Shown here in pieces: positions 1 through 7,147 of a stretch of DNA of 22,998 nt (position 1 is the first letter of the stretch; the number at the start of each line of letters is the position of its first letter). Source of the stretch: Bacillota bacterium (GTDB lineage Bacteria > Bacillota > Bacilli > Alicyclobacillales > SLC66); assembly GCA_021820825.1 (NCBI GenBank), contig JAKADD010000001.1, positions 1 to 22,998 on the forward strand. The letters run 5' to 3'. Both the position numbers and the translations under genes were made by a program. The notes beneath the pieces were generated by a model, which was not told the DNA's origin, ran no database searches, and worked only from the letters and a program-made list of their open reading frames with translations.

Positions 1-1109
1 TTCTCGCTCACCGCCACTTCTCGCCACTTCGTATCGGGCTGCTGCTCAGTATCAGTCCGATCGTGGGAATCCTCCTGCCTCCGCTTTGGGGCGCAGCCTC
101 TGACCGCACAGGCCGAACGGCGCCTCTGCTGCGTTTGCAGTTATTGGTGCTGCCCTTACTGGTGATCATTCTTTACCATTCAACAACCGCGCTCTCCATC
201 GCGGTCATTCTCACTGCAATCGCAGTATTTATGACCGCATTTGCCCCGCTCGCCGATCATCTCACACTCGATTACGTACAACATTACGGGATTGACTACG
301 GTCGAGTGCGCGTTTTTGGATCGATCGGCTTTTCACTGGCCAACCTGTCGGTCGCGGCGTTTCTAATCCACGGGTCGATTGACACACTGTGGCTTCTGTA
401 CGCCCCCTTTGTGGCGACCGCCTTTCTGGTCTCGTGGACAGTCCGCGACGCCAGCCAAAAAAACAGTTCATTGTCCAGCGCCAGTGCGGATTCATCTGAA
501 ATTGATCCAGCGCAAAGTCGTACTGCGAGCCTCAGACCCCTGCTGCCTTTTTACCTGATCATCCTGTGCCTGGCGCTTACAATGCCTTCATACTATACAT
601 TTTTCCCGTTATACATGGCACGCATGCAGGGAGGCGCAGCACTGCTGCCTGTCGCATACATCCTCTCTTCGGGCAGCGAGGTTTTCACCATGCCGTTTGC
701 CACCAAGCTGTACACTCGCTTCGGTCCGCGATCCATGCTCCTGTTGTCGGCGGTGTCGTATGCCGTACGCTGGGTGGTGGTGGCGGTTACGCCCTGGACC
801 GCCCTGATCATAGCCGTGCAGATTCTGCACGGTATATCGTTTGGTTTCTTTTATACGTCAAGCGTGATGTATATCAGAACCGCCCTGCCCAAACGCCTGT
901 TTGCGACTGGGCAGGGCATCTTTGGAGCGACCACGGCGCTCGGCAATGTACTCGGCAACATCTTTGGCGGCCTGCTTTACGAAGCGGGAAATCCCCGTGA
1001 ATTCTTCCTGACTGAAGCGGCGGTCTGCCTGGTTGCCGCGCTGCTCATCTGGCGCCATCGCAGGTTGTCGACGCCAGTCACGCCAAAGACGCCAATCATG
1101 CGGGGCTAA
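1..1109 (+). CDS. MFS transporter, MFS_1-like/HcaT-like (5' end missing)
   Basis: The reading frame is already open at base 3 and runs to a TAA at 1107-1109, so the true start lies left of the window. About 369 residues are visible. The protein is a multi-pass inner-membrane transporter of the major facilitator superfamily. The loop between helices 2 and 3 carries PPLWGAASDRTGR, the MFS signature motif, at about bases 78-116. A hydrophilic central linker rich in Ser/Ala/Asp (about 450-530) separates the two six-helix halves. The C-terminal half has GISFGFFYTSSVMYIRTALP and GQGIFGATTALGNVLGNIFGG, which resemble the MFS_1-like group that includes 3-phenylpropionate and nucleoside permeases. The substrate cannot be read from the sequence. 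The stop overlaps the stop of the convergent SGNH hydrolase gene by three bases (CTAA shared), leaving no room for a terminator between them. Confidence 0.85.
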   Translation, partial: LAHRHFSPLRIGLLLSISPIVGILLPPLWGAASDRTGRTAPLLRLQLLVLPLLVIILYHSTTALSIAVILTAIAVFMTAFAPLADHLTLDYVQHYGIDYGRVRVFGSIGFSLANLSVAAFLIHGSIDTLWLLYAPFVATAFLVSWTVRDASQKNSSLSSASADSSEIDPAQSRTASLRPLLPFYLIILCLALTMPSYYTFFPLYMARMQGGAALLPVAYILSSGSEVFTMPFATKLYTRFGPRSMLLLSAVSYAVRWVVVAVTPWTALIIAVQILHGISFGFFYTSSVMYIRTALPKRLFATGQGIFGATTALGNVLGNIFGGLLYEAGNPREFFLTEAAVCLVAALLIWRHRRLSTPVTPKTPIMRG

Positions 1110-1876
1110 TTCCTGACGGTGACTGTTTTGGATCCAAACTGACGCAACATGTCCATATAGAGAAGATGGCCGGCCAGTGCGTGTCCTTTTGCGTTTGGAT
1201 GCCAACCGTCTGCCATGTACGGTACATAGGTCTGATGATGGGCGACAAGATACGCCTTCATCTGGTCGAAGACATCGAATACATATACGTTATTGCTGTG
1301 AAAACTGTTGGCCACATACATTTCGTTGTCGAGAACAAATGGTTCTTGCGTCGGATATTCCGTATAGGAGGCTTTCGTGATAGGCGGAGTGACGATAAAA
1401 ACAACGGCATGCGCCGTGAGCGCACTCTGTATTTCCCAATGAATCTGCTGCCGAAACACGCTGATCGGCGTCTTGTTATGCAGATCGTCGAGCGCCCCCC
1501 ATGAGATGACCACGATCTGCGGTTTCACCGACTTTACCCATCCGAGATACTGGTTTGCAATTGTCCGCACCCCTGCGCCTGGCTGCGCCCGATTAAAAAC
1601 CTGGTAATTCGCGCCGCCAAGCGCAGTGAGCGAGCGAAAAGCGCGCGCCAGATATCCCCCGCCAATCGGATCATCCCACCCCAGAGCGACAGACGAACCG
1701 ATGACCATCACCCTGACTGTCGGATGCTTCGACGTCGCCGCCTTGCGGGGAGCAGACGACGGCCTGGAAACTGAGCCATTCGTGTGCAATGGCGCCGTAT
1801 CAGCTGTGGACTGTACCCGTACGATGATGAAAAGCGGGATCGCAAAGAGTACCAACAGCAGAAGCAAACGCTTCAA
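1106..1876 (-). CDS. SGNH/GDSL-family hydrolase, exported or membrane-anchored
   Basis: A 256-residue protein with a TTG start preceded by a GGGGGA ribosome binding site. Residues 3-20 are a hydrophobic N-terminal segment (KR followed by a Leu/Ile/Phe run), indicating a signal peptide or membrane anchor, so the enzyme probably works outside the cytoplasm. A Ser/Pro/Ala-rich linker follows to about residue 50. The SGNH fold signs are block I VMVIGSSVALGW (nucleophile Ser61 or Ser62), a block III-like ISWGALDD (residues 125-131) and block V ADGWHPNAKGH with Asp223 and His226. The usual GDS is GSS here, and the usual Asn of GxND is Leu or Asp depending on alignment. The family contains esterases and lipases, including deacetylases and lysophospholipases. 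The gene sits 16 bp after the acyl-CoA ligase stop and is surely co-transcribed with it. Substrate unknown. Confidence 0.82.
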   Translation of the reverse strand: MKRLLLLLVLFAIPLFIIVRVQSTADTAPLHTNGSVSRPSSAPRKAATSKHPTVRVMVIGSSVALGWDDPIGGGYLARAFRSLTALGGANYQVFNRAQPGAGVRTIANQYLGWVKSVKPQIVVISWGALDDLHNKTPISVFRQQIHWEIQSALTAHAVVFIVTPPITKASYTEYPTQEPFVLDNEMYVANSFHSNNVYVFDVFDQMKAYLVAHHQTYVPYMADGWHPNAKGHALAGHLLYMDMLRQFGSKTVTVRN

Positions 1877-1892
1877 CAGTATTCCCCCAAAA

Positions 1893-3449
1893 TCAGTTTG
1901 CGTAACCGACAGCCATAATCTCCTGTTTCAAACGATGACGTTGTATCTTGCCGGTGGGACCCAGAGGAATTTCTTCAACCACATGGAATTCTGCGGGGCA
2001 CTTGTACGCAGAGATAGTCGCGATGCAGAGCGCCCGCAACTGCTCCTTAAAGGACTCGTCATGACGCTGCAGCGATTCCTCTGGAACCACGTAGGCCACC
2101 ACGCGTTCGCCGTACAGATCATCCGGCAACCCAATCACCGCGCATGCCTTTACGCCCGCATGCCCGCCAATCACTTCCTCCACTTCTCGGGGACTGATTT
2201 TTTGGCCGGCGCGATTGATCATCTCCTTGCTCCGTCCGGTAATAAATACGTATCCATCCTCATCAATATAACCCAGATCGCCCGTGTGAAACCAGCCTCC
2301 GCGAAAACCCGCGCCCGTTTCGTCGCCGTATGCGTAGGCGGTGATCACACTTCTGCCGCGAATCACAATTTCGCCGACATCTCCGTCCGGCAACACCTTC
2401 TCCGACTCATCCACCACACGCAGTTCAACGCCGTACGGCACGCCTGCAGACCCGAATTTATGTTTCCCTGGCGGCAGTGGATTGACACACACCTGACTGG
2501 CGGCTTCCGTCAATCCGTAAGACTCGATCACAGGCACGCCAAACCGCGCCTCGAATCTCCGCCCATGGAAAGCCGGCAGCGGCGCAGACGCAGAACGCAC
2601 AAAGCGCAGAGACGCCGGAACCGCAGGCCGTTCGACTGCCTTGATCAGGATCGCAATCACCGTTGGCACGGCGGAAACCCACGTCACGCCGTGTTCAATG
2701 ACAGTCGGCCAAAACCGCGAAGCGCTGAATTTCTGCCCGATGACAAGACGTCCGCCAGTTGTGAGCGTGGATAACAGAGCGACAACCTGCGCGTTGATAT
2801 GAAACATGGGCAAGAAACAGTAACTCACATCCGCAGCGGTCAACTGATGTGCATTCACCACATTTTGCACAGTGGCGTGCACCTGAAAATGGGTGAGCAG
2901 CACGCCTTTGGGAGCACCTGTGGTTCCCGACGTGAACAGCAGCACAGCAGGATCCGTTTCCGCAATGTCCGCTAAAACGGCGGTGTCTACTGCGGGCGCC
3001 AACCGCCCATTGCCAGAGGATGCAACCAGAGAGAGTTCCAGACCCTGTTCTGCATTTACAGATGCGATGGCCAACACCCGCAAGCGCTGCGGCAATTCTG
3101 CGGCGCTGAGCGTTTCGGCAAGCGTCGGTCCGACAAACGCCATTATCGCCTCGGAACGTTTGACTACTCCCGTCAGTTCGGGAACTGGCATATTTGGATT
3201 CACAGGCACCACAACAGCGCCATACGTCAGAAGAGCACTATACAGAACCACAAATTCGTATGAATTGACTTGGGCAAGAACAACACGATCACCCGGTGCA
3301 ACTCCGGAAGTCCGCAACGCGTCGTGTACGTAATGCAAATCGCGCAACACCTGCTCCCGTGTGAACCAGTGTTCACCGTCGTGCGCTATCGGGGATGTAC
3401 CTGTACGCAATCTTTCATTGAGAAGCGCAGTTAACTTGGACACCTTCAT
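1893..3449 (-). CDS. Acyl-CoA synthetase (AMP-forming), long-chain fatty-acid-CoA ligase type
   Basis: A 518-residue member of the ANL adenylating enzymes, which activate a carboxylate with ATP to an acyl-AMP and transfer it to CoA (or another thiol). The P-loop-like TSGTTGAPKG lies at residues 173-182. The A5-like motif ESYGLTEAA, GWFHTGDLGYIDEDG and the hinge GRSKEMINRAGQKISPREVE follow. The C-terminal catalytic lysine motif GPTGKIQRHRLKQ is intact, so the enzyme should be active. The length is normal for the family, and no signal peptide or transmembrane segment is seen. The ATG start has a GGAG seven to ten bases upstream. It leads a two-gene leftward unit with the SGNH hydrolase. Substrate chain length cannot be read. 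MenE is unlikely because a separate MenE sits in the men operon. Confidence 0.88.
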   Translation of the reverse strand: MKVSKLTALLNERLRTGTSPIAHDGEHWFTREQVLRDLHYVHDALRTSGVAPGDRVVLAQVNSYEFVVLYSALLTYGAVVVPVNPNMPVPELTGVVKRSEAIMAFVGPTLAETLSAAELPQRLRVLAIASVNAEQGLELSLVASSGNGRLAPAVDTAVLADIAETDPAVLLFTSGTTGAPKGVLLTHFQVHATVQNVVNAHQLTAADVSYCFLPMFHINAQVVALLSTLTTGGRLVIGQKFSASRFWPTVIEHGVTWVSAVPTVIAILIKAVERPAVPASLRFVRSASAPLPAFHGRRFEARFGVPVIESYGLTEAASQVCVNPLPPGKHKFGSAGVPYGVELRVVDESEKVLPDGDVGEIVIRGRSVITAYAYGDETGAGFRGGWFHTGDLGYIDEDGYVFITGRSKEMINRAGQKISPREVEEVIGGHAGVKACAVIGLPDDLYGERVVAYVVPEESLQRHDESFKEQLRALCIATISAYKCPAEFHVVEEIPLGPTGKIQRHRLKQEIMAVGYAN

Positions 3450-3463
3450 CGCTCCAATCTCCG

Positions 3464-3505
3464 GGAATCAGATAAGATTGATTCCATTTTGCCCAAACAA
3501 TCTTA
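3464..3505. promoter_or_regulatory. Two interleaved inverted repeats over the ligase promoter (candidate operators)
   Basis: GGAATCA (3464-3470) pairs with TGATTCC (3479-3485) across an 8-bp spacer that contains the predicted -10. A second pair, TAAGATTG (3473-3480) and CAATCTTA (3498-3505), spans the -10 to -35 region. Dyads placed over a promoter are typical repressor sites. The regulator is not in the window. Fatty-acid ligase genes in Bacilli are often controlled by TetR-type FadR, but these repeats are not a clear match to the FadR box. Confidence 0.45.
3472..3500 (-). promoter_or_regulatory. Predicted promoter of the acyl-CoA ligase/SGNH unit
   Basis: On the minus strand TTGTTT (-35, 3495-3500) and TCTTAT (-10, 3472-3477) are separated by 17 bases, placing the transcription start near 3464, just upstream of the ligase Shine-Dalgarno. 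The hexamers match the consensus moderately (about 3/6 and 4/6). Two inverted repeats overlap it. Confidence 0.45.
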
Positions 3506-3633
3506 AAATCGCCTTAACAGAAAGCCAGGTCTTCTCCACGAGCGGCCCGCAGCGTTCATTCTGGGCGCAAAAGACCGTCTTAAGGTAACTTTAAAGCTTC
3601 ACCATTACCATCAGGTTCAGAGGGGAGTGTGAA

Positions 3634-4830
3634 GTGAGCGTGCGGATCAATACTATGAAAGAGCATCTATACGAAGTAGATCTGATGCGCGCATTTATTA
3701 TTTTCGGCGTAGTGTGCGTTCATGTGGTCTCTTTTTTCAATTTATTTGCGCCGCCGTTGTCCGGAACTGAGATTGGGTTCGAAAGCGCCCTCGTTGCCCT
3801 GCATTTTACGCGGGAATCGTTCATGTTCATAACCGGACTGGTTCTTTTCATCACCTACTACAATCGTCCTTTCAAAGCAACGTCTTTCTGGTCAAAACGC
3901 TTCAAACTGATTTTTATTCCATACGCAGCCTGGACGCTCATCTACATCCTGTTCTCGGGCACGTATCTGAAAGGCTGGCAGTGGACTCTTCCCAATGTGC
4001 TGGGCACCTACGCCTCCTCCTTGCTCGACGGCCATCAGTTTTACCTCTATTATTTGGTCATATCCATGCAGTTGTATCTGTTTTTCCCGTTATTCGTAAT
4101 CATGATCAAGAAGCTGAAAAATTGGCATACCGTGCTGTTCGTCGGCAGTTTCGCACTGCAGATTGCGCTGATGTGGTTCAACAAGGCGATCCTGCAGAAC
4201 ATGGACACCGCGCATTTCCCGCAGTGGCTGGCGCTGCTCCTGCATTACCGCGACCGCTACCTGCTCACATATCAATTCTGGTTCATATCAGGGGCGCTGT
4301 TCGCCGTCCATTACGAAAAGATCAAGTCGTATGTGCTGGAACACGCAAAGCTCATATACGGCGCCCTGACGGTCATACTGCTTGCGCTGTGGGCGCACTA
4401 TGCGCTTGACCGGCTGGTTCTGGGCCAGGATGAAACCATGGCGGTGCTGGTATTGCAGCCGATGATGATCCCCTTCAGCTTTGCCGTCACCATAGCGCTC
4501 TGGCGAGCCGGCATGAGCTGGTCGGCAGCCCGCCTGGAGCCAAGAGTCCAGTGGTTTTCGAGTTTCGTCAAGGTCGCGGCGGCAGCTTCATTTGGCGTGT
4601 TTCTTGTGCATCCGCTGATCCTGCACTTCGTGGAACTCGCGATCTATCACCTCCATCCGAACGCCACAGTGCGCCTGCTGTTGCTGCCGGTGACCATTGC
4701 CGTGGTCTATGGGGTCGCCATTTTCATCGCCCGCCTGATCGGCAACGTGCCCTTGCTCAGTTATATCGTCGGTCAGAAATCCGCGACGCCAAAGCATTTA
4801 AAAGTCGGCGTGTCAAGAGTCTCCCAGTAA
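3634..4830 (+). CDS. Acyltransferase family 3 (OafA/NodX-like) membrane protein
   Basis: A 398-residue integral membrane protein with a GTG start six bases after AGGGGAG. A later ATG at 3655 has no comparable ribosome binding site. Residues 13-30 show the family signature: Tyr-Glu-Val-Asp-Leu-Met-Arg near the start of helix 1 and His30 at its end (Asp16, Arg19, His30). About ten hydrophobic helices follow, including a paired set around 130-165 and a C-terminal block at 305-385. Members transfer acetyl or other acyl groups to sugars, peptidoglycan, surface polysaccharides or lipids across the membrane. The gene is divergent from the acyl-CoA ligase across 184 bp and lies 64 bp ahead of an MFS transporter on the same strand. 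The acceptor cannot be identified. No fused SGNH domain is present, although a separate SGNH hydrolase lies nearby. Confidence 0.85.
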   Translation: MSVRINTMKEHLYEVDLMRAFIIFGVVCVHVVSFFNLFAPPLSGTEIGFESALVALHFTRESFMFITGLVLFITYYNRPFKATSFWSKRFKLIFIPYAAWTLIYILFSGTYLKGWQWTLPNVLGTYASSLLDGHQFYLYYLVISMQLYLFFPLFVIMIKKLKNWHTVLFVGSFALQIALMWFNKAILQNMDTAHFPQWLALLLHYRDRYLLTYQFWFISGALFAVHYEKIKSYVLEHAKLIYGALTVILLALWAHYALDRLVLGQDETMAVLVLQPMMIPFSFAVTIALWRAGMSWSAARLEPRVQWFSSFVKVAAAASFGVFLVHPLILHFVELAIYHLHPNATVRLLLLPVTIAVVYGVAIFIARLIGNVPLLSYIVGQKSATPKHLKVGVSRVSQ

Positions 4831-4832
4831 CA

Positions 4833-4865
4833 GTGGCGGCGCGCCAGCGCCAGTCTCGGCGCCAC
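4833..4865 (+). terminator. GC-rich hairpin between acyltransferase and MFS genes (weak)
   Basis: GTGGCG (4833-4838) and CGCCAC (4860-4865) can pair around a GC-rich loop just after the acyltransferase stop. There is no U-tract, so this may be a processing or partial attenuation structure and not a true terminator. Confidence 0.3.
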
Positions 4866-4894
4866 ACCATACTCTTTAGAAGGAGGAATATTTT

Positions 4895-6328
4895 GTGCAA
4901 CCGGAACTGTACCAGGACGAAAACCTGCTTGCCCGGCTTGATCGCATGCCGATGACCCGAACGGCTTTCTGGATCATCGCGCTGCTCTCCCTTGTCTGGA
5001 TTGCCGAAGCATTTGACATCGGCATCATCGGACCTGTCATGACGATACTGAAAGGCGTCTGGCACCTCTCAAAATCACAGTTGGGTCTCCTTGGCGTGTC
5101 CTCCACAATCGGCATCGTCATCGGACTCATCCCTTCGGGGATCATTGCTGACAGATTGGGAAGAAGAACCGTGGTGCTGGGGGGGATCGCCTGTTTTTCG
5201 GTGCTGACCGTGCTTGGCGCATTCGCCGCGAATTTCTGGTTTCTCTTTGTCATCCGGCTGCTTGCCGGTGTCGGTGCGGGCGCCATTTTCCCGATGCCCT
5301 ACCTGTTTCTCGCCGAGTTCGTACGCGCCAAACGACGGGCCGTCAGTGTCGGTTATTCAAACGGCGTATTGACAGCCGCCTACCTGATTCCCAGTCTTTC
5401 CTCAGTCTGGGCCATCAACGCCTTCCCCGTTGACGTCTCCTGGCGCATTCCTTTTTTGCTGGGCGGGTTACCGCTCGTTTTACTCATTCCGCTGGCCCTC
5501 TGGTTGCCGGAATCTCCGCGCTTTTTACTCAAGCGCGGACGGCGGGCTGAAGTTACGCGGCTGGTTGAAAAACTGGAACGACAGGCCGGATTGCCGCACG
5601 ACACGACGCTGATCAATCAGCGCGCGCTGGCGGTGATTCACCAGGGCGCCGTTCGCAAGCCTACACTGCGCGCGCTGATGAGACCCCCCTACGTGACGCG
5701 CGGCATCATTGCCGCCGCCCAACTCACCGGCGCATTCATCCTGTTTTATATTTTACTGGTATTTGGCCCCACCATCCTGATGGAACGCGGATTTGGATCC
5801 GGCAACGCCATCCTTTTCACGGGGGTGATGATGGGAATCGCGGGAATCGGTTCAATCACTCAGGGCTACCTGGCCGATCACTTAGGACGAAAATGGATCT
5901 TGACAATCTATTTTTTCCTCGCTGCCATCGGGTGCGCCATGTTTGGGCTGTTCACGAGCCCTGGTCTTGTCATTGTCGCCGGGTTATTGACTTCGTTTTT
6001 CGGACTGGGCGTGTTTCCGGTCTCAAAACTGTACCTGGCTGAACAGTTCCCCACCCGGCTGCGCGGCGGCGGCGTTTACTTCGGGGAAATGACCGCACGT
6101 ATCCTGAGCGGCGTTGTAACCATCTATTCTCTGCCGTTTCTGTTGCATCTGTGGGGCAACCGCGTTATCTTTGAAGCAATCGCGATCGCTCTGCTCGTTC
6201 TGGCTCTCCCATTTGTTCTGTGGGGTAGAGAAACGGCTCGCATCAGTGTCGAAGAGGCCGGCACTGACATGTCTTTCGCAGAACTTGATTCGGAGTTTGA
6301 ACCAGTCCCTGGAACCAAACTGGTCTAG
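4895..6328 (+). CDS. MFS transporter, sugar-porter/metabolite:H+ symporter type
   Basis: A 477-residue, twelve-helix permease with a GTG start eight bases after a perfect AGGAGG (4881-4886). The family signatures are present: DRLGRRT in the loop after helix 2 (about residue 85), PESPRFLLKRG at the end of helix 6, and ADHLGRK between helices 8 and 9. The WIAEAFDIGIIGPV stretch in helix 1 is typical of the metabolite:H+ symporter and aromatic-acid:H+ symporter groups. A cytoplasmic C-terminal tail of about 30 residues is acidic. It probably imports or exports an organic acid or sugar-like metabolite with protons; the substrate is unknown. It lies downstream of the acyltransferase on the same strand and may be read through from it. 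It is unrelated in subfamily to the MFS protein at the left edge. Confidence 0.88.
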   Translation: MQPELYQDENLLARLDRMPMTRTAFWIIALLSLVWIAEAFDIGIIGPVMTILKGVWHLSKSQLGLLGVSSTIGIVIGLIPSGIIADRLGRRTVVLGGIACFSVLTVLGAFAANFWFLFVIRLLAGVGAGAIFPMPYLFLAEFVRAKRRAVSVGYSNGVLTAAYLIPSLSSVWAINAFPVDVSWRIPFLLGGLPLVLLIPLALWLPESPRFLLKRGRRAEVTRLVEKLERQAGLPHDTTLINQRALAVIHQGAVRKPTLRALMRPPYVTRGIIAAAQLTGAFILFYILLVFGPTILMERGFGSGNAILFTGVMMGIAGIGSITQGYLADHLGRKWILTIYFFLAAIGCAMFGLFTSPGLVIVAGLLTSFFGLGVFPVSKLYLAEQFPTRLRGGGVYFGEMTARILSGVVTIYSLPFLLHLWGNRVIFEAIAIALLVLALPFVLWGRETARISVEEAGTDMSFAELDSEFEPVPGTKLV

Positions 6329-6359
6329 CGCTCCCAGAACTCTTGATCCCGCTCCGAAG

Positions 6360-6404
6360 ATGGACACAGTGGAATCTGCCGATCGCAGGCGCCGCTGTGT
6401 CCAT
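6360..6404 (+). terminator. Long stem-loop after the MFS gene: terminator or operator
   Basis: ATGGACACAG (6360-6369) is perfectly repeated in inverted form as CTGTGTCCAT (6395-6404). The 25-base interior itself contains CTGC/GCAG. The following bases (TTGTGCTATTCT) are only moderately T-rich, so termination is plausible but not certain. Because a possible extended -10 follows directly, the dyad could instead be a regulator site for the two-component genes. Confidence 0.45.
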
Positions 6405-6406
6405 TG

Positions 6407-6415
6407 TGCTATTCT
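6407..6415 (+). promoter_or_regulatory. Possible extended -10 promoter of the two-component operon
   Basis: TGC followed by TATTCT at 6410-6415 fits an extended -10 element about 55 bases before the response-regulator ATG. No good -35 is seen. A promoter is expected somewhere in this 141-bp gap. Confidence 0.3.
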
Positions 6416-6469
6416 AACAACAGACCCGCCTGACTGGCGTCGGAGCAAGGGCAGGGAGGATGTTGCCGT

Positions 6470-7147
6470 ATGCGCGTCCTGATTGTGGAAGATGAAACAA
6501 GACTGGCCGAGGCGCTGGTTCGCCTGGTGGCTGAAGAGCATATTCAGGCGGACATGGCGGGCGATGGCGAAGAGGGCCTGCATCTGGCCCTGACTGTGCC
6601 TTATGACGCCATCGTACTGGATCGGATGTTGCCTGGTCTGGATGGACTGGAGATCGTCAGACAACTGCGCAGTCAGGGCATCACGACTCCCATTCTGTTT
6701 TTAACCGCCCGCGACTCCGTCTCAGACCGGGTGTCCGGACTGAATGCTGGCGCCGACGATTATCTGGTAAAACCGTTTGCGACCGAAGAACTGTTGGCGC
6801 GTATCCATGCGCTCGCACGCCGGCCGGTCGACCTGATTCACGGCAATCGCCTGACTTTCGATTCCCTTGAATTCGATCTTCACACGCGCGAGATTCGCAC
6901 TTCGGAAGAAAATGCTGAACTGTTGTCTCCCAAAGAATCGCAAATTCTTGAAATGTTGATCCGCCATTCCGGAAAAGTGTTGACCAGGCGACAACTCATG
7001 GACAATGTGTGGGGGTACGAAGCGGATGTTCTGGAGGGGGTTCTGGACACCTATGTGCACCACCTGCGCAAGCGGCTCCTGGCGGTTTCTGGACCTGTCA
7101 TTCAAACGGTACGCGGGGTCGGCTACAGTTTGAAGAAGATTGACTGA
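6470..7147 (+). CDS. OmpR/PhoB-family response regulator
   Basis: A 225-residue DNA-binding response regulator. The receiver domain (about residues 1-115) has the acidic pair Glu7/Asp8, the phospho-acceptor Asp51 in VLDRMLPG, the conserved Thr79, and Lys101 in VKPF. The winged-helix effector domain (about 130-223) contains LSPKESQILEMLIRHSGKVL, RRQLMDNVWGY and the C-terminal VRGVGYSLKK hairpin typical of OmpR/PhoB proteins. The ATG at 6470 follows GGGAGGA (6454-6460) by nine bases. A nearer ATG at 6460 is in another frame. The stop overlaps the start region of the histidine kinase gene, so the two are translationally coupled. The signal sensed and target promoters are unknown; the adjoining MFS gene or the gene's own promoter are possible targets. 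Confidence 0.95.
   Translation: MRVLIVEDETRLAEALVRLVAEEHIQADMAGDGEEGLHLALTVPYDAIVLDRMLPGLDGLEIVRQLRSQGITTPILFLTARDSVSDRVSGLNAGADDYLVKPFATEELLARIHALARRPVDLIHGNRLTFDSLEFDLHTREIRTSEENAELLSPKESQILEMLIRHSGKVLTRRQLMDNVWGYEADVLEGVLDTYVHHLRKRLLAVSGPVIQTVRGVGYSLKKID

Noticed and set aside
1626..2774. Long rightward open frame opposite the acyl-CoA ligase
   Set aside because: It lies antisense to well-conserved ligase motifs, has a low-complexity Arg/His-rich translation with no recognisable domain, and has no convincing ribosome binding site.
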